Below are positions 10,754 through 21,706 of a stretch of 64,000 nucleotides of DNA, piece after piece. The notes beneath the pieces are model-generated. The model was given only the letters and a program-made list of their open reading frames with translations, had not been told where the DNA came from and ran no database searches. A program made the position numbers and the translations under genes. The DNA comes from Limobrevibacterium gyesilva (GTDB lineage: Bacteria > Pseudomonadota > Alphaproteobacteria > Acetobacterales > Acetobacteraceae). The number at the start of each line of letters is the position of its first letter. Position 1 is the stretch's first letter. The DNA is taken from NCBI RefSeq assembly GCF_025989185.1, contig NZ_JAPDNT010000002.1, positions 62,001 to 126,000 of the forward strand. Direction: 5' to 3'.

Positions 10754-11830
10754 ATGGGCAACCTATCAGAGCACCAGCCGACGGGCCTGCGCCCAATCGA
10801 TTTGGGTGGCGGTGTCACCATCGCCACGCCAGTGATCCTGGCGCCGATGTCCGGCGTCACCGACCTGCCGTTCCGCCGGCTCGCGCGCGAGCTGGGCACC
10901 GGCCTCGTCGTCTCCGAGATGATCGCCTCCTGGGCAATGGTGCGCGAGAACCGCAACACGCTGCGCATGGCGGAGGTGGACGGGGGCCAGACCTCGATCC
11001 AGCTCGCCGGCTGCGACCCCGCGGCGATGGCCGAGGCGGCGCGCATCGCGGTCGGGCGCGGGGCCGACATCATCGACATCAATTTCGGCTGCCCGGTGAA
11101 GAAGGTGGCAGTCGGCCAGATGGCCGGCAGCGCGCTGATGCGCGACGAGATCGCCGCCGCGCGCATCCTGGAGGCCACGGTGCGGGCGGTGCCGGTGCCG
11201 GTGACGCTGAAGATGCGCATGGGCTGGGACCATGCCAGCCTGAACGCGCCGGCGCTGGCGCGCATCGCCGAGGACGTGGGCATCCGCATGGTCACCGTGC
11301 ACGGCCGCACCCGCCAGCAATTCTATACCGGCGTCGCCGACTGGCATTTCATCGCGCAGGTGAAGGCGGCGGTGTCGATTCCCGTCATCGCCAACGGCGA
11401 CATCCTCAGCGAGGACGACGCGGCGACGGCGCTGCAGCGCTCCGGGGCGGACGGGGTGATGATCGGCCGCGGCTGCTACGGCCGCCCCTGGCTGCCGGCG
11501 CAGGTCGCGCACTACCTGCGCACCGGCCAACGCCTGCCGGATCCGCCGCTGGCGATGCAGAAGCAGATCCTTCTGGCGCATTACCGTTCGATGCTGAACC
11601 ACTTCGGCACCGACGCCGGTGTGCGCCTGGCCCGCAAGCACGTGTCCTGGTATTCGCGCGGCCTGCCCGGCTCGGCCGAGTTCCGCGCCAGCATGAACCG
11701 GATGGCCGTCGCGACCGAGGTCGAGGCGCTGATCGACCGGTTCTACGATCCGCTGATCGCCCGCGGCGCCGCGCGCGTCACCGGGCGCGAGGCGGCCGAC
11801 TCCGATCGGGACATGGCGGAAGCCGCGTGA
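10754..11830 (+). CDS. dusB: tRNA-dihydrouridine synthase (DusB/NifR3)
   Basis: This 358-residue FMN enzyme reduces uridines in the tRNA D-loop with NAD(P)H. Visible are the start of the TIM barrel (APMSGVTDLPFRRLARELG), the substrate loop INFGCPVKKV with the catalytic cysteine, TVHGRTRQQFYTG, and the FMN phosphate site VIANGDI with VMIGRGCYGRPW. It heads the nitrogen-regulation operon: ntrB begins 10 bases after its stop. This is the classical nifR3-ntrB-ntrC arrangement. The last 20 residues are poorly conserved. Confidence 0.96.
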   Translation: MGNLSEHQPTGLRPIDLGGGVTIATPVILAPMSGVTDLPFRRLARELGTGLVVSEMIASWAMVRENRNTLRMAEVDGGQTSIQLAGCDPAAMAEAARIAVGRGADIIDINFGCPVKKVAVGQMAGSALMRDEIAAARILEATVRAVPVPVTLKMRMGWDHASLNAPALARIAEDVGIRMVTVHGRTRQQFYTGVADWHFIAQVKAAVSIPVIANGDILSEDDAATALQRSGADGVMIGRGCYGRPWLPAQVAHYLRTGQRLPDPPLAMQKQILLAHYRSMLNHFGTDAGVRLARKHVSWYSRGLPGSAEFRASMNRMAVATEVEALIDRFYDPLIARGAARVTGREAADSDRDMAEAA

Positions 11831-11840
11831 GGGCGGCTGC

Positions 11841-12983
11841 ATGAGGAATGTCGTTACCCGCGCCGCCCTCGCCGTGGTCGGCCGGCGTGACACGGGCCGC
11901 CCGCCCGACTCCGCGGCATTGCTGTCCGCCCTGCCGGTGCCGGTGGTGCTGCTGGACGCGGAAAACCGGTTCCGCTTCGTCAACCACGCCGCCGAGCAGT
12001 TCCTGGGCATCTCCGCCGCCCAGTCCCGGCAGATGTCGCTGGCCGACCTGGTGCCGCCTGACAACCCGATCTTCCCGCTGATCCGGCAGGTGCGCCAGGA
12101 CGACGTGTCGGTGGCCGACCACGACATGACGCTGGAGAGCCCGCGGCTGCGCAAGCAGGGGATCACCGTGCACGCCACCCCGCTGCCCGAAGAACCTGGC
12201 GCGGTGCTGCTGACCTTCGAGGACGCCTCGGCGGCCCGCGCACTCGATCGCCAGCTCACCTTTCGCGGCGCTGCGCGCAGCGTCACCGGCATGGCCGCGA
12301 TCCTGGCGCACGAGGTGAAGAACCCGCTCTCCGGCATTCGCGGCGCCGCACAACTGCTGGAAGGCAGCGTGGCCGAGACCGACCGCGAGCTGACCGTGCT
12401 GATCCGCGACGAGGCCGACCGCATCCGCGCTCTGGTCGACCGCATGGAGGTCTTCGGCGAGAAGCCGATCGAGCGCGGCGCCGTGAACATCCACCGCGTG
12501 CTGGAGCACGTGCGCCGGCTCGCCCATACCGGGTTCGCCGCGCACATCGCCTTCACCGAGATCTACGACCCGTCGCTGCCATCGGTGTACGGGAATCGCG
12601 ACCAGCTGGTGCAGGTGGTGCTGAACCTGGTGAAGAACGCCGCCGAGGCGATCAACGGCGCCGGCAATCCGAACGGCGAGATCACCCTGATCACCGCGTT
12701 CCAGCACGGCGTGCGGCTGGCGGTGCCGGGTTCGGACCAGCGCATGCATCTGCCGCTGGTGGTGGCGGTGCGCGACAACGGCCCGGGAATCGCCGAGGAT
12801 ATCCGCCCGCACCTGTTCGACCCGTTCGTCAGCACCAAGCCGTCCGGCAGCGGGCTGGGGCTGGCGCTGGTGGCCAAGATCGTCAGCGACCATGGCGGAC
12901 TCATCGAAGTGGAGAGCCGGCCCGGCCGCACCGAGTTCCGCCTGCATCTGCCGATGCTGAGCGACGACCCCGATTCCAACTGA
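11841..12983 (+). CDS. ntrB: Nitrogen regulation sensor histidine kinase/phosphatase NtrB
   Basis: This 380-residue soluble sensor kinase controls NtrC phosphorylation in response to nitrogen status, classically through PII proteins. A PAS domain occupies about residues 25-130. The dimerisation/phosphoacceptor segment [20 protein letters not shown] has the histidine at about residue 157. The ATPase domain follows, with N-box [16 protein letters not shown]1 DNGPGI and G2 [11 protein letters not shown]. There is no transmembrane segment, as expected for NtrB. It sits between dusB and ntrC with short gaps. Confidence 0.96.
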   Translation: MRNVVTRAALAVVGRRDTGRPPDSAALLSALPVPVVLLDAENRFRFVNHAAEQFLGISAAQSRQMSLADLVPPDNPIFPLIRQVRQDDVSVADHDMTLESPRLRKQGITVHATPLPEEPGAVLLTFEDASAARALDRQLTFRGAARSVTGMAAILAHEVKNPLSGIRGAAQLLEGSVAETDRELTVLIRDEADRIRALVDRMEVFGEKPIERGAVNIHRVLEHVRRLAHTGFAAHIAFTEIYDPSLPSVYGNRDQLVQVVLNLVKNAAEAINGAGNPNGEITLITAFQHGVRLAVPGSDQRMHLPLVVAVRDNGPGIAEDIRPHLFDPFVSTKPSGSGLGLALVAKIVSDHGGLIEVESRPGRTEFRLHLPMLSDDPDSN

Positions 12984-12993
12984 AAACAAGAAC

Positions 12994-14451
<1,458 letters not shown>

Positions 14452-14491
14452 GCGCAGGCACGGGGATGGCGGGAGCAGGGGGCAGCCGGCG

Positions 14492-16795
14492 GTGAACGTG
14501 GGACCCGCATCGCAGACGATGCCCGAGCCGGCGCGCCGCCTGCAGCCGCCCGACACGCGCCTGCGCCGCATCGTCGACCTGCTGCTGGGCAAGGGGATCA
14601 CGCTGCTGCTGGCGGCCGTCGCGCTGGCGCTGGGGGTGGCGACCTTCGTCATCCTCGCCCGGCAGCTGCCGCGGCCGAACCAGGTGTTCGCGCTGGTGCT
14701 GGCCAATCTGGTGGTGCTGCTGCTGCTCGGCGCGGTCCTGGCCGGGCGGCTGACCCGGATGTGGATGGAGCGGCGGCGCGGCTCGGCCGGGGCGCGGCTG
14801 CATGTGCGGCTGGTGCTGCTGTTCAGCGTGGTGGCGGTGACGCCGGCGATCGTCGTCGCCGTCTTCTCCACCGTGTTCTTCAACCTGGGCATCCAGGCCT
14901 GGTTCAATGAACCCGTGCGCATCGCCTTGCAGGAGAGCCTGAACGCCTCGCGCGGCTACCTGGAGGAGCATCGCAACAACATCCGCGCCGACGCGCTGGG
15001 CATGTCCAACGACCTGGCCCGGGCGGGGCGGCTGTTGTCCAGCGATCCCAACGCCTTCGCCGCCATCCTGGCCGAGCAGACGGCACTGCGCGGCCTCACC
15101 GAGGCGGTGATCTTCGAGCCGGTCACCGGGCAGATCATCGCCTCGGCGGGGCTGATGGCCGGCATGGGCACCGACCCGCCGCCGGCCTGGGCCACGGCGC
15201 TGGCCCGCACCGGCGATGTCGCGGTGCTGGGCAACGACGACTCCAGCCGCGTGCGCGCGGTGGTGCAGCTGGACGCGACGCCGGCGCTGATGCTGCAGAT
15301 CAGCCGCCCCGTGGACCAGCAGATCCTCGACCATATGAAGCGCACCGAGGATGCGGTGGCGGAGTATGAGCGCCTGGACCAGAACCGCTCGGGCCTGCAG
15401 GTCACGTTCGCGCTGATCTTCGCGCTGGTCGCCTTGCTGGTGCTGGCCGCCGCGGCGTCGATCGGCCTGGTGATGGCCAACCAGATCGCCCGCCCGGTGG
15501 GAGGGCTGATCATGGCGGCCGAGCGGGTTCGCGCCGGCGACCTGTCCGTGCGGGTGCCGGAAGCCAGCACCGGCGACGAGCTGGCCGGGCTGTCGCGCGC
15601 CTTCAACCGCATGACCGGCCAGCTCGCCGCCCAGCGCACCGAGCTGATGGACGCCTACAGCCAGATCGACGAGCGCCGCCGGTTCACCGAGGCGGTGCTG
15701 TCCGGTGTCTCCGCCGGCGTCATCGGGCTCGATACGCAGGGCCGCATCGAGCTGCCGAACCGGGCCGCCTGCGATCTGCTGGCCCTGGATCTCCTGGCCG
15801 CGATCGGGCAGCCTTTGGCCGACGTGGTGCCGGAGTTCGGGCCGCTGCTGCAGGAAGTGCAGGATGCGCCGGAACGGCCGCGCACCGCGGAGGTGCAGAT
15901 CGGCCCGCCCACCAATCGCCGGACCCTGCTGGTGCGCGTCGGTGCCGATCGCACCGGCGAGCGCCATGACGGCGAGGCGTCGGCGGGCCGCGGGCGGAGC
16001 TTCGGCTTCGTCGCCACCTTCGACGACATTACCGAGCTGCAATCCGCACAGCGCAAGGCCGCATGGGCCGACGTGGCGCGGCGGATCGCGCACGAGATCA
16101 AGAACCCGCTGACCCCGATCCAGCTCTCGGCCGAGCGGCTGAAGCGCCGCTTTGCCAAGGAGATCACGTCGGACCCCGATACCTTCATCCAGTGCGCCGA
16201 CACGATCGTCCGCCATGTCGGCGACATCGGCCGCATGGTGGACGAGTTTTCCGCGTTTGCGCGCATGCCCCAGCCGGTGATCAAGCCCGCCGATGTCGGC
16301 CGCGTGGTGCGCGAGTCGCTGGTGCTGCAGAAGAATGCGCGCCCGGAGATCGCCTGGGTCACCGACATCCCCGAGCGCGGCCCGATCGCCCCCTGCGACC
16401 GCCGCCTGCTCGGCCAGGCGCTGACCAACCTGCTGCAGAACGCGGCGGATGCCGTCGCGATGCGGCCACGTGACGGCGACTCGGGTGCACCGGCACAATC
16501 CGGACGGATCGAGATCGCCGTGCGGCAGGACAACGGCAGCATCCGGATCAGCGTCGCCGATGACGGAGTCGGTCTGCCGGAACAGGACCGCTTCCGACTC
16601 ACCGAGCCTTATGTCACCCATAAGCCGAAGGGTACTGGCCTTGGTCTTGCCATCGTGAAGAAGATCATGGAGGACCATGGCGGGCGGATCGTGCTGGAGG
16701 ACCGCATGCCGCGCGAGGATTGGCCGGGACAGGGCACAGTTGCGATGCTGTGCCTGCCGGCCGGGACACCTGAAGGGTCATCGGATGGATCGTAG
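14492..16795 (+). CDS. ntrY: Membrane sensor histidine kinase NtrY
   Basis: This 767-residue inner-membrane kinase has hydrophobic segments near residues 30-50, 65-85 and 105-130, then an extracytoplasmic region and a further helix (about 305-330). A HAMP segment follows (ANQIARPVGGLIMAAERVRA), then a PAS domain and a phosphoacceptor helix with ARRIAHEIKNPLTPIQLSAE. The ATPase domain has LLQNAADAV, DDGVGLP and GTGLGLAIVKKI. It partners NtrX and is linked to nitrogen and redox/respiratory control in Alphaproteobacteria. GTG 14492 is taken as the start; ATG 14519 is a plausible alternative. The ntrX ATG follows the stop by 2 bases. Confidence 0.95.
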   Translation: MNVGPASQTMPEPARRLQPPDTRLRRIVDLLLGKGITLLLAAVALALGVATFVILARQLPRPNQVFALVLANLVVLLLLGAVLAGRLTRMWMERRRGSAGARLHVRLVLLFSVVAVTPAIVVAVFSTVFFNLGIQAWFNEPVRIALQESLNASRGYLEEHRNNIRADALGMSNDLARAGRLLSSDPNAFAAILAEQTALRGLTEAVIFEPVTGQIIASAGLMAGMGTDPPPAWATALARTGDVAVLGNDDSSRVRAVVQLDATPALMLQISRPVDQQILDHMKRTEDAVAEYERLDQNRSGLQVTFALIFALVALLVLAAAASIGLVMANQIARPVGGLIMAAERVRAGDLSVRVPEASTGDELAGLSRAFNRMTGQLAAQRTELMDAYSQIDERRRFTEAVLSGVSAGVIGLDTQGRIELPNRAACDLLALDLLAAIGQPLADVVPEFGPLLQEVQDAPERPRTAEVQIGPPTNRRTLLVRVGADRTGERHDGEASAGRGRSFGFVATFDDITELQSAQRKAAWADVARRIAHEIKNPLTPIQLSAERLKRRFAKEITSDPDTFIQCADTIVRHVGDIGRMVDEFSAFARMPQPVIKPADVGRVVRESLVLQKNARPEIAWVTDIPERGPIAPCDRRLLGQALTNLLQNAADAVAMRPRDGDSGAPAQSGRIEIAVRQDNGSIRISVADDGVGLPEQDRFRLTEPYVTHKPKGTGLGLAIVKKIMEDHGGRIVLEDRMPREDWPGQGTVAMLCLPAGTPEGSSDGS

Positions 16796-16797
16796 CC

Positions 16798-18192
16798 ATG
16801 GCGCATGAGATCCTGATCGTCGACGACGAGCCGGACATCCGGATGCTGGTGGACGGCATCCTGCAGGACGAAGGCTACGAAACACGCCAGGCCGGCGACT
16901 CGGACGCCGCGATCGCCGCCTTCAAGGCGCGCCGCCCGTCGCTGGTGATCCTGGATGTGTGGCTGCAGGGCTCGCGGCTGGACGGGCTGGGCATCCTGCA
17001 GGCACTGCACGGCGAGGAGCCGCAGGTGCCGGTGGTGATGATCTCCGGCCACGGCACCATCGAGACGGCGGTGGCGGCCATCCAGCGCGGCGCCTACGAC
17101 TTCCTGGAGAAGCCGTTCCAGTCCGACCGGCTGCTGCTGGTGGTGCGGCGGGCGCTGGAAGCCGCGAGCCTGGCCCGCGAGAACGCCGAATTGCGCCTGC
17201 GCGCCGGCCCGGAGACCGAGCTGACCGGCGAGAGCGGAACCATATCCGGCCTGCGTGCCGCGGTGGAGAAGGTGGCGCCGACCGGTTCGCGCGTGCTGAT
17301 CACCGGGCCCGCCGGATCAGGCAAGGAGGTGGTGGCGCGCATGATCCATGCCCGGTCCCGCCGCGTCGACGGGCCGTTCGTGGCGCTGAACTGCGCGGTG
17401 CTCAATCCCGCGCGCTTCGAGGAGGAGCTGTTCGGCGTCGAGGCAGGCGCCGACCCCGCGACCGCGCCGCGCCGCGCCGGCGTGCTGGAGCGGGCGCATG
17501 GCGGCACGCTGCTGCTCGACGAGGTCTCCGACATGCCGCTGGAGACCCAGGGCAAGATCGTGCGCGCGCTGCAGGACCAGTCGTTCGAGCGGGTCGGCGG
17601 CTCCAGCCGGGTGAAGGTGGATATCCGCGTGCTGTCCACCACCAACCGCGACCTGCAGGCGGAGATCGCGTCCGGACGGTTCCGCGAGGATCTGTACTAC
17701 CGCCTGGCGGTGGTGCCGTTGCGAACGCCCGCCTTGAAGGAGCGGCGCGAGGATGTGCCGGACCTGGCGCGCTATTTCCTGCTGCGCTCGGCCGAGGCCG
17801 CGGCCATGCCGGCGCGCGAGCTGTCCACCGACGCGCTGACGGCGCTGCAGGCCTATGACTGGCCCGGCAATGTGCGCCAGCTGCGCAACCTCATGGACTG
17901 GCTGCTGATCATGGCGCCGGGCGGGGCAGGGGATGCGATCCGCGCCGACATGCTGCCGCCGGAGATCGGCGCGGCGGCGCCGGCGTTGTACAACTCCGAC
18001 CCGTCGGCCGACATCATGGCGCTGCCGCTGCGCGAGGCGCGCGACATGTTCGAGACGCAGTACCTGCATGCGCAACTGCTGCGCTTTGGCGGCAACATCA
18101 GCCGTACCGCCGGCTTCGTGGGCATGGAGCGCAGCGCACTGCACCGCAAGCTGAAGCAGCTCGGCATCAATTCCGAGGAACGCACCGCCTGA
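16798..18192 (+). CDS. ntrX: Response regulator NtrX, AAA+ type without GAFTGA
   Basis: This 464-residue regulator is paired with NtrY. The receiver domain has Asp at about residue 53 (LVILDVWLQG). The central AAA+ domain keeps a P-loop (GPAGSGKE) and Walker B (GTLLLDEVSDMP), but where NtrC has GAFTGA it reads GADPAT, at the same alignment position. The C-terminal Fis-type helix-turn-helix is intact (RTAGFVGMERSALHRKLKQL). Loss of GAFTGA is known for alphaproteobacterial NtrX and implies that it does not remodel sigma-54 holoenzyme. It probably acts as a DNA-binding regulator at sigma-70-type promoters. It is the last gene of the dusB operon. Confidence 0.95.
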   Translation: MAHEILIVDDEPDIRMLVDGILQDEGYETRQAGDSDAAIAAFKARRPSLVILDVWLQGSRLDGLGILQALHGEEPQVPVVMISGHGTIETAVAAIQRGAYDFLEKPFQSDRLLLVVRRALEAASLARENAELRLRAGPETELTGESGTISGLRAAVEKVAPTGSRVLITGPAGSGKEVVARMIHARSRRVDGPFVALNCAVLNPARFEEELFGVEAGADPATAPRRAGVLERAHGGTLLLDEVSDMPLETQGKIVRALQDQSFERVGGSSRVKVDIRVLSTTNRDLQAEIASGRFREDLYYRLAVVPLRTPALKERREDVPDLARYFLLRSAEAAAMPARELSTDALTALQAYDWPGNVRQLRNLMDWLLIMAPGGAGDAIRADMLPPEIGAAAPALYNSDPSADIMALPLREARDMFETQYLHAQLLRFGGNISRTAGFVGMERSALHRKLKQLGINSEERTA

Positions 18193-19071
18193 TCAGCCGG
18201 GCGCGGTCACGGCTTCGGCCTCCATGCACAGGAAGCCGTCGCTGTCCTGGGCCCATAGCGCGGTCTTGCTGCCGTCCGGGCCGTCACCGCCGGGGGCCCC
18301 GCAGACGGCGAAGGGCGCGATATCGAAGATCGGCCGCACCGCGCGGAAACGGAAGGCCGCCAGCGGGGCGTCCGTGTGGCGGCGGAGCAGGTCCACCAGC
18401 AGGGTCGCGATCAGCGGGCCGTGCACGACCAGGCCGGGATAGCCCTCGGCCGTGGTGACGTAGCGGCGGTCGTAGTGGATGCGATGGCCGTTGAAGGTCA
18501 GGGCGGAGTAGCGGAACAGCAGCACGTCGTCCGGCACGATGTCGCGTCGCCATTGTGCGCCGCCGGGGGCGGGACGGGGCGGCGGCGACGCCTCGCCGGC
18601 CGCCGGGGCGTCGCGGTAGACGATGTCGTGCTCCTCGGTCAGCGCCACGCCATCGGCGCCGGCCACCTCGTGGCGCACCAGGACGAACACCAGGCGACCG
18701 GTGCGCCCCTCCTTCATCGAGACGTCGGTGATGGTGGAGGTGCGGGTGATGGCCTCGCCGATATGCAGGGGCTTGCGGAAATTGAAGCGGCCGCCGGCCC
18801 ACATTCGTCGCGGCAGCGGCACCGGCGGCAGGAAGCCGCCGCGCTGCGGGTGGCCGTCCGGGCCGAGCTGGCTGTGCCGGGCCAGCGGCAGGAAATACAG
18901 CCAGTGCCACAGCGGCGGCAGCACATCGCCCGGGCGCGGCTTCGCATCGTCGCGGTCCAGCGTGGCCGACAGCGCGGCGACCGGGAACGCGGTCGCCGTG
19001 TCGGTCATGACCTCCTGCTTTCCCACCCAGGTCCTGAGATGCTCGATGTCCAGCAGTCCGGGGAGTGTCAC
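18193..19071 (-). CDS. FAS1-like / MaoC-type acyl-CoA dehydratase (hydratase)
   Basis: This 292-residue double hot-dog protein belongs to the HTD2/mesaconyl-CoA hydratase-like group. The N-terminal half includes PGDVLPPLWHWLYFLP and an MWAGGRFNFRKPLHIGE strand. The C-terminal half has the MaoC-like core FRYSALTFNGHRIHYDRRY and GLVVHGPLIATLLVDLL, with the Asn/His pair expected for hydration chemistry. It would add or remove water across a double bond of a CoA ester. The start is GTG 19071, preceded by a good RBS inside the end of the upstream lyase gene (gap 2 bases), so the two are coupled. The substrate is unknown. Confidence 0.85.
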   Translation of the reverse strand: MTLPGLLDIEHLRTWVGKQEVMTDTATAFPVAALSATLDRDDAKPRPGDVLPPLWHWLYFLPLARHSQLGPDGHPQRGGFLPPVPLPRRMWAGGRFNFRKPLHIGEAITRTSTITDVSMKEGRTGRLVFVLVRHEVAGADGVALTEEHDIVYRDAPAAGEASPPPRPAPGGAQWRRDIVPDDVLLFRYSALTFNGHRIHYDRRYVTTAEGYPGLVVHGPLIATLLVDLLRRHTDAPLAAFRFRAVRPIFDIAPFAVCGAPGGDGPDGSKTALWAQDSDGFLCMEAEAVTAPG

Positions 19072-19073
19072 CG

Positions 19074-20420
19074 TCAGATCTCCTTCGCCAGCACGCGGTC
19101 GACCATTTCGCCCGCCAGGCCGACATAGTTCGCGGGGTCGAGGAAGGGGGCCAGTTGCGCGCGGCTCATATGCGGCCTGATCTCGGGATGTCCGGCCAGC
19201 AGGTCGAGGAAGCTGCCCTTGCCGGCAATGACCTCACGGCAAATGTCATAGACGACATCGTGCGCGCGCTGACGGCCGAGCGCGGGGCCGAGCCCCATCA
19301 TCACCGCCTCCGATACGATCAGCCCCTTGGTCAGGTCGAGATTGGCGCGCATCCGCGCCGGGTCCACCTGCAGCCCGCCCACCAGGAAGCGCGCCTGCGC
19401 CAATGCGCCGGCCGAGAGCAGGAAAATCTCCGGCACCGCGATCCACTCGATCTCCCACGGCCCGGTGGAACGCTCATGGTCCTCGACCATGGCATCGAGC
19501 AGGGCGGCCACGTTCTGGCGCACCATGGCGACGCAGGCATGGATGTAGTTGGAGGAGATCGGGTTGCGCTTCTGCGGCATGGTGCTGCTGGAGCCACGGC
19601 CCTCGGCGAAAGGCTCGTAGACCTCCTCGACCTCGGTCTGCATCATCAGCTTCACGTCCATCGAGATCTTTCCCAACGTGCCAGTGACGAGGCCGAGGAA
19701 ACAGCCGACTTCGGCGATGCGGTCGCGCATCGTGTGCCAGGCGATCTCCGGCTGCCCGAGGCCTAATTCCGCCATCAGGCCTTCCTGCACCTTCAGCCCG
19801 GCGGCGCCGAGCGAGGCAAGGGTGCCGGTGGCGCCACCGAATTCGCCCACCAGCACACGCGGGCGCAGTTCCCGCAGGCGTTGCAGATGGCGCTGGAATC
19901 CCGCCAGCAGCACCGCGCATTTGTAGCCGAAGGTGATCGGTGTCGCCTGCTGCAGGTTGCTGCGGCCGGCCATCGGCGTGTCGCGGTATGCGCGCGCGAG
20001 CGCCGCCAGCGATTCGCTGATGGCGCGCAGATCGTCCTCGACCAGTTTCAGCGCGTCGCGGATCTGCAGGATCGTCGCGGTATCCGTGATGTCCTGCGTG
20101 GTGGCGCCCCAGTGGCACCATTCGCCGAGCCCGTCCTTGCAGAGCGCGACGAGTTGTTGCACCACCGGCAGCACCGGATAGCCGATGCGTTCGGTCTGAT
20201 TCTTCAACAACGCGATATCGAACTGCGCGACGTCGCAATGGCGCAGGATCTCGTCGCAGGCGGCCTGCGGAATGATGCCCATGCGTGCCTGGACGCGTGC
20301 CAGGGCGGCCTCGATATCGAGGTAATACTGGGTGCGCGCCTCGTCGGAGAAGATCCGGCGCATGGCCGTGGTGCTGAAGATGTCGCGAAAGACGCGAGAG
20401 TCGGGGGCAGAGGCGATCAT
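19074..20420 (-). CDS. Fumarase/aspartase superfamily lyase (PcaB/adenylosuccinate lyase-like)
   Basis: This 448-residue alpha-helical lyase carries the superfamily signature GSSSTMPQKRNPIS. It also has the conserved HWGATTQDITDTA and FGGATGTLASLG regions that are most like 3-carboxymuconate cycloisomerase and adenylosuccinate-lyase-family proteins. Members cleave or form C-N, C-O or C-C bonds with release of a fumarate-like product. The coupled MaoC-like dehydratase gene points to dicarboxylic acid or acyl-CoA catabolism rather than purine synthesis. No other pca genes are present, so a pcaB name is not justified. The pair interrupts the usual ntrX-hfq neighbourhood. Confidence 0.85.
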   Translation of the reverse strand: MIASAPDSRVFRDIFSTTAMRRIFSDEARTQYYLDIEAALARVQARMGIIPQAACDEILRHCDVAQFDIALLKNQTERIGYPVLPVVQQLVALCKDGLGEWCHWGATTQDITDTATILQIRDALKLVEDDLRAISESLAALARAYRDTPMAGRSNLQQATPITFGYKCAVLLAGFQRHLQRLRELRPRVLVGEFGGATGTLASLGAAGLKVQEGLMAELGLGQPEIAWHTMRDRIAEVGCFLGLVTGTLGKISMDVKLMMQTEVEEVYEPFAEGRGSSSTMPQKRNPISSNYIHACVAMVRQNVAALLDAMVEDHERSTGPWEIEWIAVPEIFLLSAGALAQARFLVGGLQVDPARMRANLDLTKGLIVSEAVMMGLGPALGRQRAHDVVYDICREVIAGKGSFLDLLAGHPEIRPHMSRAQLAPFLDPANYVGLAGEMVDRVLAKEI

Positions 20421-20500
20421 CGGTTTCTCTCCCGGGGGCGTGACGTTTCGGCGGGATGTGCTAACAGACCCGCGAACTTCGGCAAGACAAGGAAAGACGC

Positions 20501-21163
20501 ATGCAGCGTCCGCAGGCGATCCTGTGGGATTGGGACAACACGCTGGTCGATGGCTGGGCCGGCATCACTGCCGCGCTGAACGTGGTGTTCGCAGCCCATG
20601 CGATGCCCGCGTGGACGGTTGCCGACGCCCTCGCCCGCGTGCGTGGGTCGTTGCGCGACACGTTTCCGGGCCTGTTCGGCGAATCCTGGCGGGAAGCGGT
20701 CAACCTGTTCAGGACGACGATGGCCGAGCGGCACCTGCAGTATCTGCGCGTGATGCCCGGCATCGGCGAACTTCTGCAGGCGGCCGATGCCTGGCCGCTG
20801 GCGGTGGTGTCGAACAAGGATGGCCCGCTGCTGCGCCGCGAGGTGGCGCATCTCGGCTGGAATGCCGCTTTTCGCGCCGTCGTCGGCGCGGGCGATGCCG
20901 CCGCGGACAAGCCGGACCCGGCGCCGATCTGGTATGCGCTGGCGGAAATGGGCCTGCAGCCGGGCCGGAACATCTGGTATGTGGGCGACACCGCGATCGA
21001 CATGCGGGCGGCGCGTGCGGCTGGCTGCACGGCAGTGTTGCTCGGCGACGCGGCGCATGATGGCGGGATCGCCGCGCTTGAAGAGGACGGTGCGGGACCG
21101 CATCTGCATTGCTCCGATGCGTCGTCGCTGACTGCACGGTTTCGTGCGTTTGCGGCAGCTTGA
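20501..21163 (+). CDS. HAD-superfamily hydrolase, phosphoglycolate phosphatase-like
   Basis: This 220-residue cytoplasmic phosphatase has the HAD nucleophile motif WDWDNTLVD near the N-terminus, motif II VVSNKDG, motif III Lys in [12 protein letters not shown], and motif [19 protein letters not shown] helical cap domain lies between motifs I and II. The class usually removes phosphate from small sugar phosphates such as 2-phosphoglycolate; the exact substrate cannot be assigned. It lies directly upstream of hfq on the same strand. Confidence 0.88.
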   Translation: MQRPQAILWDWDNTLVDGWAGITAALNVVFAAHAMPAWTVADALARVRGSLRDTFPGLFGESWREAVNLFRTTMAERHLQYLRVMPGIGELLQAADAWPLAVVSNKDGPLLRREVAHLGWNAAFRAVVGAGDAAADKPDPAPIWYALAEMGLQPGRNIWYVGDTAIDMRAARAAGCTAVLLGDAAHDGGIAALEEDGAGPHLHCSDASSLTARFRAFAAA

Positions 21164-21255
21164 CAGAAAGTTACACTGCACGTGCGCCGAGGCTGCGACA
21201 CGACCGCGGCGCGGCGGCAGGTTTGTTCGATAACAACGACAAGAAGGATCAAGTC

Positions 21256-21555
21256 GTGGCCAACGAGAAGTCGCAGAACGTTCAGGATGTCTTCCTGAAC
21301 CATGTGCGCAAGAACAAGACTCCCGTCACCGTGTTCCTGGTGAACGGGGTCAAGCTCCAGGGCATCATCACCTGGTTCGACAACTTCTCCGTCCTGCTGC
21401 GCCGGGACGGGCACACCCAGCTGGTCTACAAGCACGCCATCAGCACCGTGATGCCTGGCGCACCGATCCAGTTGTTCGATGGGGCCAAGACCGAAGGGAC
21501 CGGCAACACGCTGACCATCGGCGCCCGGGAGACGGCACCTGCAAGCTCCGACTGA
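21256..21555 (+). CDS. hfq: RNA chaperone Hfq
   Basis: This 99-residue Sm-like protein forms a hexameric ring that pairs small RNAs with mRNAs. Sm1 ([20 protein letters not shown]) and Sm2 ([13 protein letters not shown]) are intact, as are the N-terminal [15 protein letters not shown] and the distal/proximal RNA-binding residues. The start is GTG 21256, preceded by AGAAGGATC; the frame is open upstream of this but unrelated to Hfq. A short polar C-terminal tail follows the Sm core. hflX follows closely, the usual alphaproteobacterial hfq-hflX order. Confidence 0.97.
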   Translation: MANEKSQNVQDVFLNHVRKNKTPVTVFLVNGVKLQGIITWFDNFSVLLRRDGHTQLVYKHAISTVMPGAPIQLFDGAKTEGTGNTLTIGARETAPASSD

Positions 21556-21706
21556 CACCGCATCGCCGGCGCATCTCGCATCCACCACACTGCCGACACG
21601 GGCAGCGGTCATCCTGCCGTGGGAGCGGCCGGACCGTCTGGAAGCCAGCCGGGCCGCCGAGGCGCGCCTGGCCGAAGCGGTTGGCCTGACGGCATCGATC
21701 GGCCTG

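Noticed and set aside
21160-21165. TTGACA upstream of hfq as a -35 box
   Set aside because: No acceptable -10 hexamer lies 15-19 bases downstream; the hexamer also overlaps the HAD gene stop.
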